Of a stretch of DNA of 64,000 nucleotides, positions 34,445 through 42,354 are shown one piece after another. Both the position numbers and the translations under genes were made by a program. Positions within the stretch are counted from its first letter, which is position 1. Each line of letters starts with the position of its first letter. Source of the stretch: Streptomyces mutabilis (lineage in GTDB: Bacteria > Actinomycetota > Actinomycetes > Streptomycetales > Streptomycetaceae); NCBI RefSeq assembly GCF_014649815.1, contig NZ_BMTT01000010.1:186001-250000 (forward strand), read 5' to 3'. The notes beneath the pieces are model-generated. The model did not search any database and was not told where the DNA came from. It worked only from the letters and a program-made list of their open reading frames with translations.

Positions 34445-36982
34445 TCAGGCGGTCAGGTCGGTCTCCAGGACCAGTTCGAACACGCCGTCCGCGGCGCTCA
34501 CGGGATCCCCGGAGAGCAGGTACGCCTGGGCCTCGCCCACGTGGAAGTACATGCCGTGCAGCTCCAGGTCTCCCGCGCTCAGGGCTCGGGCCACCGCGTC
34601 GTGGGCGCGCAGGTGCTCCAGTTGCTGGACCACGTTGGCCAGGCAGAGCCGCTCGGCCGCGTCGGCGGGCGGGCGTCCGGCCAGCAGAGGCCAGGACTGC
34701 GCGTCCTCGGACGGGCTCTCCGGGTCCTCGCGGAGCCGTGCCAGGCTCGGCAGCCCGTGCCGCAGCCACCGCTTGAGCGGGGTCTGCGCGCCGCCGGGCT
34801 CGGCGCTGAGCAGCGCCTGCATGGCCCCGCACCCGGAGTGCCCGCACACCGTGATGGACCGCACCTTGAGCACGTCCACCGCGTACTCGATCGCGGCGGC
34901 CACGGAGTCGTCGCCGCTCTCCTCGCCGGGCAGCGGGACGAGATTGCCCACGTTGCGCACGACGAAGAGGTCGCCGGGTCCGCTCGAGGTGATCATCGAG
35001 GTGACCACCCGAGAGTCGGCGCAGGTCAGGAAGAGCTGGGAGGGCTGCTGTCCCTCGCGGGCCAGCCGGGCCAGCTCGCCGCGGACCAACGGCGCGGTGT
35101 TGCGCTGGAACGCGCTGATGCCACGCGCCAGTTCGCGGCCGCTGATGCCACGCGTCAGTTCCCCGGTGCTGGGGCCGCCGCGGCCGCTGGGAGCACCGGT
35201 GACACCCGTACCGGTGAGCTTGCCCCGCCCGTCGGAGCCGTCCGACCCGTCCGGCCCGTCCGCCACGCTCTGTCCGCTCGGTCGGCCGGGCGGTCCGGTC
35301 ACCGCCTCGGTGTCCGTGCCGGTCTCGCCCTGCCCGTCGGCGCCGGACGGGGGCGTCGGCTGCGGGGGCTCGCACTGGTGGTTGCGCCAGGGAGTCCAGG
35401 GGCGGCAGCGGCAGCCGTCCGTGTCGGCCGGTTCGGAGATGCGGGTGCCGGGGCGGCGGCCGGTGATGTCGACGCGACCCCCCTGCGCGGTGTGCGTCTT
35501 CTGCCAGTCCTGCAGGGTCTCGTACGCCGCGTGGTCCATGAACGACCCGTCCAGTTCCACGACGGTGTCCGCCCCTTGGGGCACCTGATGCAGGACCCGG
35601 CTGAGCCGCGGCACCGCGAGGAACGTCAACTGGCCGCGCACGTGCACGTGGTGGACCCCGTCGGTCTCGTCATGCTTGATCCGGGTGCGGGTCAGGCGGT
35701 GCAGGGCGACGCCGACGGCCACGGCGATGCCCAGCGCGACGCCCTCCAGGACGCCGAAGAACACCACGCCGCCGGTGGTGACGGCGTAGACCAGCACCTC
35801 GCGGTGGCGGGTCACCGTGCGGATGTGGTTCAGCGACACCATCTTCAGGCCGACGGCCATGACCAGGGCGGCGAGCGAGGCGAGCGGGATGAGCTCCAGG
35901 GCCGGAACCAGCAGCAGCGTGGCGATCAGTACGAGAACGCCGTGCAGCATCGTGGAGTTCCGGCTGACGGCGCCGGCGGACACGTTCGCGGTGCTGCGTA
36001 CGGCCACACCGGCGATGGGCAGCCCGCCGAGCGCGCCGGAGACGATGTTGCCTGCGCCCTGTCCGAGCAGCTCACGGTCGAGGTCGGAGCGCTTGACCCG
36101 GCCGGTCAGACCGGGCCGGGCGGAGACCAGCTTGTCGACGGCGACCGCGCCGAGCAGGGACTGCACACTGCACACCAGCGTGGTGGTGAGCACGGCGGCG
36201 ACCAGGCCGAGCACCGGGCCGTCGGGCAGCGTGGCCAGGGCGTGGCTGCTCCAGGAGGGCAGGTCGACCTTGGGCAGGCGGAGCCCGGCGAGGGCCGCGA
36301 CCGCGGTGGCGCCGGCGACGGCGATGAGGGCGGCGGGGAGCTTGCCCAGCAATCGGCCGGCCTTGCCCGGGACGCGCGGCCACAGGAACAGCAGGGTCAG
36401 GGTCAGCACGCTCGCCGCCACGTCGGCGGGGCGCAGGTTCGCCAACTGGGCGGGCAGCGCGAGCAGGTTGTCCGGCACGGAGCTCTGCGGGGTACCGCCG
36501 AGGACGATGTGCAGCTGGGCGACGGCGATGGTGACGCCGATGCCGGCGAGCATGCCGTGCACGATGGCGGGGCTGACGGCGAGCGCGGAGCGTGCCACGC
36601 GCAGGCAGCCCAGGCCGAGTTGGGCGATACCGGCGAGAACCGTGATGGCGCAGGTCGTGCGCCATCCGTACTGCTGGATGAGGTCGGCGGTGACCACGGT
36701 GAGCCCGGCGGCGGGTCCGCTGACCTGGAGGGGGCAGCCGCCGAGCCATCCGACGACGATCCCGCCCACCGCGGCGGCGACGAGGCCGGCCTGGAGGGGG
36801 GCGCCGGTGGCGAGGGCGATGCCCAGGGAGAGGGGCAGGGCGATCAGGAAGACCGCGATCGAGGCCGACACGTCGGCGCCCGCGAGGCGAAAGTGCCCGC
36901 GGCCGCCGGGCGGCGGACTGTGCGGTGGGTGGACGTGCTCGGTCCGGGCCGATTCGGCGCGGGCGGGGACGCAGGATGACAT
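34445..36982 (-). CDS. SulP anion transporter fused to a beta-carbonic anhydrase
   Basis: The product has 845 residues. Residues ~30-420 are a SulP permease (GPAAGLTVVTADLIQQYG; LGGLPIAGVAVRSTANVSAG), followed by a STAS domain (about 440-520, DTVVELDGSFMDHAAYETLQ). A Gly/Pro/Thr-rich linker follows (about 525-605). The C-terminus is a beta-carbonic anhydrase with FLTCADSRVV (Cys, Asp-Arg; about 653) and VCGHSGCGAM (His, Cys; about 715). Such fusions are thought to move bicarbonate or sulfate and interconvert CO2/HCO3-. A nine-residue tandem repeat lies at the start of the anhydrase part. ATG 36982 has AGGAGA about 12 bases upstream. It is divergent from the lipoprotein gene. Confidence 0.92.
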   Translation of the reverse strand: MSSCVPARAESARTEHVHPPHSPPPGGRGHFRLAGADVSASIAVFLIALPLSLGIALATGAPLQAGLVAAAVGGIVVGWLGGCPLQVSGPAAGLTVVTADLIQQYGWRTTCAITVLAGIAQLGLGCLRVARSALAVSPAIVHGMLAGIGVTIAVAQLHIVLGGTPQSSVPDNLLALPAQLANLRPADVAASVLTLTLLFLWPRVPGKAGRLLGKLPAALIAVAGATAVAALAGLRLPKVDLPSWSSHALATLPDGPVLGLVAAVLTTTLVCSVQSLLGAVAVDKLVSARPGLTGRVKRSDLDRELLGQGAGNIVSGALGGLPIAGVAVRSTANVSAGAVSRNSTMLHGVLVLIATLLLVPALELIPLASLAALVMAVGLKMVSLNHIRTVTRHREVLVYAVTTGGVVFFGVLEGVALGIAVAVGVALHRLTRTRIKHDETDGVHHVHVRGQLTFLAVPRLSRVLHQVPQGADTVVELDGSFMDHAAYETLQDWQKTHTAQGGRVDITGRRPGTRISEPADTDGCRCRPWTPWRNHQCEPPQPTPPSGADGQGETGTDTEAVTGPPGRPSGQSVADGPDGSDGSDGRGKLTGTGVTGAPSGRGGPSTGELTRGISGRELARGISAFQRNTAPLVRGELARLAREGQQPSQLFLTCADSRVVTSMITSSGPGDLFVVRNVGNLVPLPGEESGDDSVAAAIEYAVDVLKVRSITVCGHSGCGAMQALLSAEPGGAQTPLKRWLRHGLPSLARLREDPESPSEDAQSWPLLAGRPPADAAERLCLANVVQQLEHLRAHDAVARALSAGDLELHGMYFHVGEAQAYLLSGDPVSAADGVFELVLETDLTA
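35114..35161 (-). repeat. 27-base tandem duplication inside the SulP-carbonic anhydrase gene
   Basis: A 21-base block (35114-35134) recurs at 35141-35161 with one mismatch and a 27-base period. It encodes ELTRGISGR then ELARGISAF. The frame is kept, and the anhydrase N-terminal helix is effectively doubled. Confidence 0.7.
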
Positions 36983-37301
36983 CTTTTCCCGTCTCCTACA
37001 GCGGCGGGATACCGAGCGCCCGGCGGACGCTCGGTGCGTACGTGATGAGCGCTGTGAACGCGCTGGCGATTGCGCTCAGTAAATAGATCGTAATTCAGAG
37101 TAAAGGGGGGGCATAGACTTTTCGCGCAAATGGAGTAATGCGCCGCTCAAGTGAGTGAATCCATACATTTCATCGGCTTGTCGTACTAATTCCTTCTCGC
37201 ATGCGTGCCACCTTGACGGCGCTGACGCCACGTCCCGGCTCAGCACCCGACATCGCCGTCGTCGGCGTTGGTCCCGAGAGAAGGAAGAAGGTGGGCGGAA
37301 C
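36983..37301. other. Divergent intergenic region with an AT-rich core
   Basis: 319 bases without a gene. The stretch 37075-37200 is markedly AT-richer than the surroundings and should hold promoters for the transporter (minus) and the lipoprotein (plus). A hairpin lies near the transporter start. Confidence 0.5.
37011..37035 (-). promoter_or_regulatory. Leader hairpin or operator upstream of the SulP-CA gene
   Basis: ACCGAGCG/CGCTCGGT perfect arms with a nine-base loop lie 29-53 bases before the ATG. Whether it acts as DNA operator or RNA structure cannot be told from sequence. Confidence 0.4.
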
Positions 37302-38582
37302 ATGGCCGCCACCCACAGGATCGCCGCGCGCACCGTGATCGCCGCCGCGGTCTGCGCCGCGTCGCTCGCCGGTTGTGCGATCGACAGCGGTACCGGTTCC
37401 GGTCAAGGCACGCGGGGTCCGCAGAAGGAGAAGGGGGAGGCGGCGCCGGCACCCAAGAACGCGGTCCGCCTGATCGGCGACGGTTCCACCGCGTACACCG
37501 GGGCCCAGCCGCACCTGCCCCGGCCCGAGCGCCTCAAGCCCGGCCAGAAGCCCCCGCAGTTCGTGGTGTTCTCCTGGGACGGCGCGGGCGAGGACAGTCA
37601 GAAGCTGTTCTCCCACTTCCGTGAAGTGGCCAAGGAGAACAACGCGACGATGACGTACTTCTTGAGCGGCGTGTACATGCTGCCGGAGGAGAAGCGGGAC
37701 CTGTACCGGGCACCACAGCACTCCCCGGGCCGCTCCGACATCGGCTTCAACGACGAGCAGGGCATCGCCGACACCGTCGAGCAGCTGCGGCTGGCGTGGC
37801 TGGAGGGCAACGAGATCGGCACCCACTTCAACGGGCACTTCTGCGGCCCCGGCGGGGTCGGCGACTGGTCCGTGGAGGAGTGGAAGGCCGAGATCAGGCA
37901 GGCCAAGCAGTTCGTGAAGACCTGGAAGACCAACACCGGGTCGAAGAACGCGGCGCCCTTGCCCTTCGACTACGACAAGGAGCTGATCGGCGCCCGTACC
38001 CCGTGCCTCGAGGGGCAGGAGAACTTCGTCAAGGCCGCCGGTGACATGGGCTTCCGCTACGACAGCAGCGGCGTGAACAACCAGGTCTGGCCGAAGAAGA
38101 AGCACGGCCTTTGGGACGTGTCGATGCAGCTCGTGCCCTTCCCCGGGCACACCTTCGAGCAGCTCACCATGGACTACAACTTCATGGTCAACCAGTCCGG
38201 CACCACCACCCAGGGCGACCCGGCCAAGCACGAGTTCTGGGGCGACCAGATGCGCGACGGCTTGCTCCAGGGTTTCCAGCGCGCCTACGACGGCAACCGC
38301 GCACCCCTGATCATCGGCAACCACTTCGAGTCCTGGAACGGCGGCACCTACATGCGCGCCGTCGAGGAGGTCGTCGAGAATGTGTGCACCAAGGACGAGG
38401 TGCGCTGCGTCTCCTTCCGGCAGCTCGTGGACTGGCTGGACGCCCAGGACCCCAAGGTGCTGAAGAAGCTGCGCACCCTGGACGTCGGTGAGGCACCGAA
38501 GAAGGGCTGGGCTTCCTTCCTGTCGGCCGACCCCGCCCCGGCGCCGAAGGGCGTTCCCGGAGCCCCGGCCGCCAAGCCGTAG
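37302..38582 (+). CDS. Secreted lipoprotein with polysaccharide-deacetylase-like fold
   Basis: The product has 426 residues. The signal peptide ends in a lipobox (SLAGC, Cys at about 25), followed by a Gly/Ser/Thr linker, so it should be lipid-anchored outside the membrane. QFVVFSWDGAGEDSQKLFSH stands where NodB deacetylases have TFDDGP, and GNEIGTHFNGHFCGPGG gives the HxxxH metal pair. LIIGNHFESWNGGTYMRAVE near the end may carry the last catalytic His. Several catalytic residues thus look altered but present. It probably acts on cell wall glycans, though the substrate is not established. The ATG follows GGCGGAA. Confidence 0.75.
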   Translation: MAATHRIAARTVIAAAVCAASLAGCAIDSGTGSGQGTRGPQKEKGEAAPAPKNAVRLIGDGSTAYTGAQPHLPRPERLKPGQKPPQFVVFSWDGAGEDSQKLFSHFREVAKENNATMTYFLSGVYMLPEEKRDLYRAPQHSPGRSDIGFNDEQGIADTVEQLRLAWLEGNEIGTHFNGHFCGPGGVGDWSVEEWKAEIRQAKQFVKTWKTNTGSKNAAPLPFDYDKELIGARTPCLEGQENFVKAAGDMGFRYDSSGVNNQVWPKKKHGLWDVSMQLVPFPGHTFEQLTMDYNFMVNQSGTTTQGDPAKHEFWGDQMRDGLLQGFQRAYDGNRAPLIIGNHFESWNGGTYMRAVEEVVENVCTKDEVRCVSFRQLVDWLDAQDPKVLKKLRTLDVGEAPKKGWASFLSADPAPAPKGVPGAPAAKP

Positions 38583-38630
38583 CCGCCCGGCGGGGCGGGC
38601 GCGAGCCCCCGAGGGCCGATGGCGCCGGTG

Positions 38631-39611
38631 TCACGCCGGGGCGACGGCCGCCTCCCCGAGGACGAAGCCGGGGTCGACCTGCGCCGCCAGGTCGGCCCCG
38701 GTGCGCTCGTTGCCCCAGCTGCGGGCGTTCTTCAGGTGGAAGTGGACCATCTGGCGCGTGTAGCGGTCCCAGTCCCGCGAGTCGTACGTCGCGTCGGCGG
38801 CCGTGCCCAGCCTGTGCAGCGCGCGGCGGTTGGCGTCCTCCAAGAGCTCGAACCGGGGCGGGCGGCCCTTCTCCATGGCGCGCACCCAGTCCGAGTGGCC
38901 GACGGTCGTCAGGAGGTCGTCCCCGACCTGTTCGCGCAGGAAGTCGAGGTCGTCCGGCCCCTGCACCTTGTTGCCGACGACCTTCAGGTTGATGCCGAAG
39001 TCGCGGGCGTACTCCTTGTACTGGCGGTAGACGGAGACGCCCTTCCGGGTCGGCTCGGCGACGAGGAACGTGATGTCGAAGCGGGTGAACATGCCGGAGG
39101 CGAACGAGTCCGAACCCGCGGTCATGTCGACCACCACGTACTCGTCACGGCCGTCGACCAGGTGGTTCAGACACAGCTCCACCGCTCCCGTCTTGGAGTG
39201 GTAGCAGGCGACTCCCAGGTCGGCTTCCGTGAAGGGCCCGGTGACCATCAGGCGGACGGTCCCGGCGTCGAGTTCCACCGACCGGGCGCAGGCGTCGTAG
39301 ACCGGATTGTCCTCGCGCACCCGCAGCAGGCGCGAGCCCCCGCCGGGTGGAGTGGTCTTGATCATCGTCGCCGCGGAGGCGATCCGCGGGTTGGTCCCGC
39401 GCAAATGGTCCTTGATCAGCGGCAGGTGCTCGCCCATCGCGGGGAGCCCGGCCGCCTCCGCCTCGTCGAGGCCCAGCGCGGCTCCCAGGTGCTGGTTGAT
39501 GTCGGCGTCGATGGCGACGACGGGCGCACCTGCGGCGGCGAGATGGCGGATGAACAGGGAGGACAGCGTGGTCTTGCCGCTGCCGCCCTTCCCGACGAAA
39601 GCAATTTTCAT
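38631..39611 (-). CDS. CooC/MinD-type P-loop ATPase
   Basis: The product has 326 residues from ATG 39611 (MKIAFVGKGGSGKTTLSSLF). The deviant Walker A GKGGSGKTT begins at residue 7, and YVVVDMTAGSDSFASGMFTR carries the switch II region. AEPTRKGVSVYRQYKEYAR and LKVVGNKVQGPDDLDFL follow the CooC family (nickel-insertion accessory of CO dehydrogenase), but no CODH gene is near. The role is unknown; other members are MinD-like regulators. The frame extends to 39683 without a better start. It is divergent from the Fic-like gene with a 110-base gap that holds a 20-base palindrome. Confidence 0.8.
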   Translation of the reverse strand: MKIAFVGKGGSGKTTLSSLFIRHLAAAGAPVVAIDADINQHLGAALGLDEAEAAGLPAMGEHLPLIKDHLRGTNPRIASAATMIKTTPPGGGSRLLRVREDNPVYDACARSVELDAGTVRLMVTGPFTEADLGVACYHSKTGAVELCLNHLVDGRDEYVVVDMTAGSDSFASGMFTRFDITFLVAEPTRKGVSVYRQYKEYARDFGINLKVVGNKVQGPDDLDFLREQVGDDLLTTVGHSDWVRAMEKGRPPRFELLEDANRRALHRLGTAADATYDSRDWDRYTRQMVHFHLKNARSWGNERTGADLAAQVDPGFVLGEAAVAPA

Positions 39612-39712
39612 GTTCACCAAGCGTAGCGAAGTGTTGGCTGTCCGTGACGCGAGTGTCCGGGGAAGGTGAAGAAGACCACTCATTCGTGGGGCGGAGCACA
39701 GGGGTGCGTAAT

Positions 39713-39732
39713 GTCGTACTCATGAGTACGAC
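39713..39732. promoter_or_regulatory. Perfect 20-base palindrome spanning a start codon
   Basis: GTCGTACTCATGAGTACGAC is its own reverse complement. Its centre CATG contains the ATG (39722) of the Fic-like gene. This is the form of an operator for a dimeric repressor, or a site affecting initiation. Confidence 0.6.
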
Positions 39733-40546
39733 AGGCGCGACCGCCGATCCGCTCGCGGCCCTGGGCGAACTGCCCGGCGTGGCCGAGTCCGTCGAGTCCG
39801 TGCGCAAGGCCGTGGACCGGGTCTACGGCCACCGGATCATGCGGCGTCGCAGCAACGCGATCACCTCGGAGGCCGCACTGCGCGGCGCCCGGGGTTCGGC
39901 GGCGCTGTCCGGGGCGGACTGGGCTTTGGAGGAGGTGCGCAGGCGCAGCGACTTCAGCGGTGACGACGAGGCGCGCGCCGTGGGCGCGGCCCTGCGGCTG
40001 ACCGCCGAGGCGGGGCAGCTGCTGTCCATCTGGCGCCAGTCGCCGCTGCGTGTGCTGGCCCGGCTGCACCTGGTGGCCGCGGCGGACAAGGCCGACCAGG
40101 TGGGGCGGCCCCGCCAGGAGGGCGAGGCGGTGGCCGAGCCGCTCGTGGAGCTGCCGCTGCCGGGCGCCGAGGAGGTGCACGGCCGGCTGGACGGCCTGGC
40201 CGGGCTGGTCATGGCGGGCGGTTCCGCGCCGGCGCTGGTGACGGCGGCCGTCGTGCACGGCGAGCTGCTGGCGCTGCGGCCCTTCACCTCGCACAACGGT
40301 CTGGTCGCGCGCGCGGCCGAACGCATCGTCCTGATCGGCAGCGGCCTCGACCCGAAGTCCGTCTGTGCCGCCGAGGTCGGTCACGCCGAACTGGGCCGCG
40401 CGGCCTACCTGGCAGCGCTGGACGGCTACGCCTCCGGGACGCCGGAGGGCATGGCCGCGTGGATCGCGCACTGCGGCCGGGCGGTCGAGCTGGGCGCGCG
40501 CGAGTCGACGGCGGTGTGCGAGGCGCTTCAACGCGGGGCGGCGTGA
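39722..40546 (+). CDS. Fic-fold-like protein with a degenerate Fic motif
   Basis: The product has 274 residues, mostly helical. LLALRPFTSHNGLVARAAER aligns with the Fic core H-x-F-x-(D/E)-G-N-G-R-x-x-R, but the catalytic His is Arg and the GNGR is HNGL, so AMP transfer is unlikely as such. An N-terminal region RRRSNAITSEAALRGARGSA resembles the inhibition helix region of Fic proteins. Streptomyces annotations often call this 'oxidoreductase', which I do not see supported. The start codon lies inside a perfect palindrome, suggesting autoregulation or tight control. It is an orphan gene between two minus-strand genes. Confidence 0.65.
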   Translation: MSTTGATADPLAALGELPGVAESVESVRKAVDRVYGHRIMRRRSNAITSEAALRGARGSAALSGADWALEEVRRRSDFSGDDEARAVGAALRLTAEAGQLLSIWRQSPLRVLARLHLVAAADKADQVGRPRQEGEAVAEPLVELPLPGAEEVHGRLDGLAGLVMAGGSAPALVTAAVVHGELLALRPFTSHNGLVARAAERIVLIGSGLDPKSVCAAEVGHAELGRAAYLAALDGYASGTPEGMAAWIAHCGRAVELGARESTAVCEALQRGAA

Positions 40547-40581
40547 CGGCGGGGCAGAGCCCGGCGCGCAAGAACGCAAAT

Positions 40582-40609
40582 GCGGCGGTACGAGAATTCG
40601 TACCGCCGC
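40582..40609 (+). terminator. Terminator after the Fic-like gene
   Basis: Perfect 12-base arms (40582-40593 and 40598-40609) with a GAAT loop, 35 bases past the stop. Confidence 0.75.
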
Positions 40610-40945
40610 TGGCATGACCACCGGGGTACCAAGCGTCCTCGATGTGTTGCCCATCAGGTCGGGGACTTTGCCCGTCACCTGGTGCGGCTGGCCCGTAATC
40701 GACGGGTCGACGTCGCGTGGGTGCCCGATGTCCATGCTCGGTCCGTGGGGCCAATTGCGTTCTTAAGGTGATCCTTTCGGATGTCCTTGGTCTCGCGGGC
40801 CGTTGACTCCTTTGTACTCCTGCGCCGGAGCAAGCGGAAGTGCATACCGAACTTCTTTACGTTTGCGTTCATACGCGGGTGAAAGGGCGGGTCGGAGAAT
40901 CCGCGCACGCACATCGGCGCGTGCGGGCGGGGGGCGGGTCGGGGG
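40610..40945. other. Intergenic stretch, low GC in part, no firm gene
   Basis: About 335 bases between convergent genes. The segment 40760-40870 is unusually AT-rich for this genome and holds a 33-codon frame (40781-40882, plus) with AAGGTGA upstream but rare-codon usage. On the minus strand a basic frame starts at 40914. Neither is convincing. Confidence 0.35.
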
Positions 40946-41806
40946 TCAGGCCGCTGCCGCTGACCGGCGCCGGCTCGCGTACCAGACGAGGCCCGCGGTG
41001 GCCGCGGCGGCGCCTATCGCGGCGGCCGCGACGAGCGCCGGTCGCGGCGGAACGGAGAACCCCCGGATGCGCTGCTTCAGCCGCACCGGACGGTGGAAAT
41101 CGAGGATCGGCCAGTCGCGCGCGAGGGCTTCGCGACGCAGCGCCCGGTCCGGATTCACCGCGTGGGGGTGACCGACGGACTCGAGCATCGGCAGGTCGGT
41201 CGCCGAGTCGCTGTAGGCGTAGCAGCGGCTGAGGTCGTACCCCTCGGACTCGGCCAGCTCCCGGATCGCCTCCGCCTTGGTGGGGCCGTACGCGTAGTAC
41301 TCCACCTCGCCGGTGAAGCGGCCGTCCTCGCCCACGACCATGCGGGTCGCCACCACCCGGTCCGCGCCGAGGAGCTCACCGATGGGCTCGACGACCTCGG
41401 CGCCCGACGTGGAGACGATCACGACGTCGCGGCCGGCGGTGTGGTGCTCCTCGATCAGGGAGGCGGCCTCGTCGTAGATGATCGGGTCGATCAGGTCGTG
41501 CAGGGTCTCGGCGACGAGCTCCTTGACCAGCCGGACGTCCCAGCCGCGGCACAGGGCGGAGAGGTACTTGCGCATCCGCTCCATCTGGTCGTGGTCGGCG
41601 CCGCCCGCGAGGAAGACGAACTGGGCATATGCGGTGCGCAGGACAGCCCTGCGGTTGATCAGCCCGCCTTGGTAGAACGACTTGCTGAACGTAAGTGTGC
41701 TCGACTTCGCGATGACCGTCTTGTCCAGGTCGAAGAAGGCCGCCGTGCGCGGTGAGGAGTGCGCCATGGAGTGGGGCGAGGAGTGGTTTTCCACGACCCC
41801 GAGCAT
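40946..41806 (-). CDS. HAD-IB family phosphatase with a C-terminal membrane helix (SerB2/Rv3661-like)
   Basis: The product has 286 residues. AAFFDLDKTVIAKSSTL is HAD motif I (Asp26 and Asp28), VVIVSTSGAEVVEPIGELLG gives motif II, and RCYAYSDSATDLPMLESVG motifs III and IV. The C-terminal ~30 residues form a membrane helix (ALVAAAAIGAAAATAGLVWY) with an RRR stop. It looks like the phosphoserine phosphatase/CicA group, but the substrate is unknown. It is divergent from the 6C RNA and the ssd-tad operon, as Rv3661 is from ssd in mycobacteria. Confidence 0.85.
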   Translation of the reverse strand: MLGVVENHSSPHSMAHSSPRTAAFFDLDKTVIAKSSTLTFSKSFYQGGLINRRAVLRTAYAQFVFLAGGADHDQMERMRKYLSALCRGWDVRLVKELVAETLHDLIDPIIYDEAASLIEEHHTAGRDVVIVSTSGAEVVEPIGELLGADRVVATRMVVGEDGRFTGEVEYYAYGPTKAEAIRELAESEGYDLSRCYAYSDSATDLPMLESVGHPHAVNPDRALRREALARDWPILDFHRPVRLKQRIRGFSVPPRPALVAAAAIGAAAATAGLVWYASRRRSAAAA

Positions 41807-41844
41807 AGGCGCAGCCCATTCGGCGTAAGGTGGGGCGCGTGGGT

Positions 41845-41871
41845 TTGCCTGAGAGGCCTCTCGGGTACACC
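41845..41871 (+). promoter_or_regulatory. Putative promoter of the 6C RNA with a palindrome in its spacer
   Basis: TTGCCT (41845-41850) and TACACC (41866-41871) stand 15 bases apart, a short but usable sigma-70-like arrangement. The spacer contains the perfect 12-base palindrome GAGAGGCCTCTC (41851-41862), a plausible repressor site. Proposed from sequence only. Confidence 0.35.
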
Positions 41872-41879
41872 ATGGAAGT

Positions 41880-41990
41880 CACGGATCGTTCGCGACCGTG
41901 CTAACCCGGTCCGACTCCTCCCCCCCCGAGTCGGCCGTGGAGACGACCCCCGCTCTCCCCCCCGGCGGGGGTCGTCGCATGTCCGGATGG
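41880..41990 (+). ncRNA. 6C small RNA
   Basis: Two hairpins stand side by side, each with a C-rich loop. The first is CCGACTC/GAGTCGG (41911-41917, 41928-41934) with a loop of one T and nine C's. The second has perfect 12-base arms (41942-41953, 41965-41976) with a loop containing seven C's in a row. This is the definition of the actinobacterial 6C RNA (two stems with six or more loop cytosines). Its place between the HAD phosphatase gene and ssd is the conserved one in mycobacteria and Streptomyces (scr3559 as I recall). The second hairpin, followed by GGGTTTTCC, can serve as terminator. Ends are approximate. Confidence 0.88.
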
Positions 41991-42082
41991 GTTTTCCTCC
42001 CTCCGGCGCACCCAGCGTCCGTGCCGTGGTGACGCTTGCGAGGCATATTTGTCATGGCCATGACTGACTACGGAGGGTAGTC

Positions 42083-42151
42083 GTGAGGCTGCTCTGCGGG
42101 CACTGCGCGCGGGTCGGAACGGAGTGGTGCGGGGCTCACCGGTTCGGGTGA
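42083..42151 (+). CDS. Possible 22-residue Cys-rich leader peptide
   Basis: GTG 42083 opens MRLLCGHCARVGTEWCGAHR and ends two residues later. GGAGG sits exactly in the loop of a six-base hairpin GACTAC/GTAGTC (42066-42082) right before the start. A perfect 14-base palindrome (GTCATGGCCATGAC, 42051-42064) precedes it. The frame lies 277 bases ahead of ssd. It could be a small regulatory peptide or a chance frame. Confidence 0.35.
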   Translation: MRLLCGHCARVGTEWCGAHRFG

Positions 42152-42174
42152 CGGCGATATTCACATCCATCGAG

Positions 42175-42183
42175 TTGTCCACA
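42175..42183 (+). other. Single DnaA-box-like sequence
   Basis: TTGTCCACA equals the Streptomyces DnaA-box consensus. It stands alone here, so it is not an origin; it could be a titration or regulatory site, or chance. Confidence 0.3.
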
Positions 42184-42354
42184 GTTTTCGACCAAGATCC
42201 ACATGATTTCCAGGATCGCTGCACCGTGATTCCCACGCGTCCGGACCGTGCCGAGTTCCAGGGCCGGTTGCCTTTGCCGGACGCGTATGGCCGACCGGTT
42301 CTACGAACCGCCGGAAAGGCGGGCCGCAGGGGCTGTGCGAGATACGGGACACGA

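Noticed and set aside
38631-39611. CO dehydrogenase maturation system from the CooC-like ATPase
   Set aside because: No CODH or nickel genes nearby; the P-loop family is broad and CooC is only the closest name.
42175-42183. Origin of replication suggested by a perfect DnaA box
   Set aside because: Only one box is seen, with no cluster and no dnaA/dnaN nearby; origins need many boxes.
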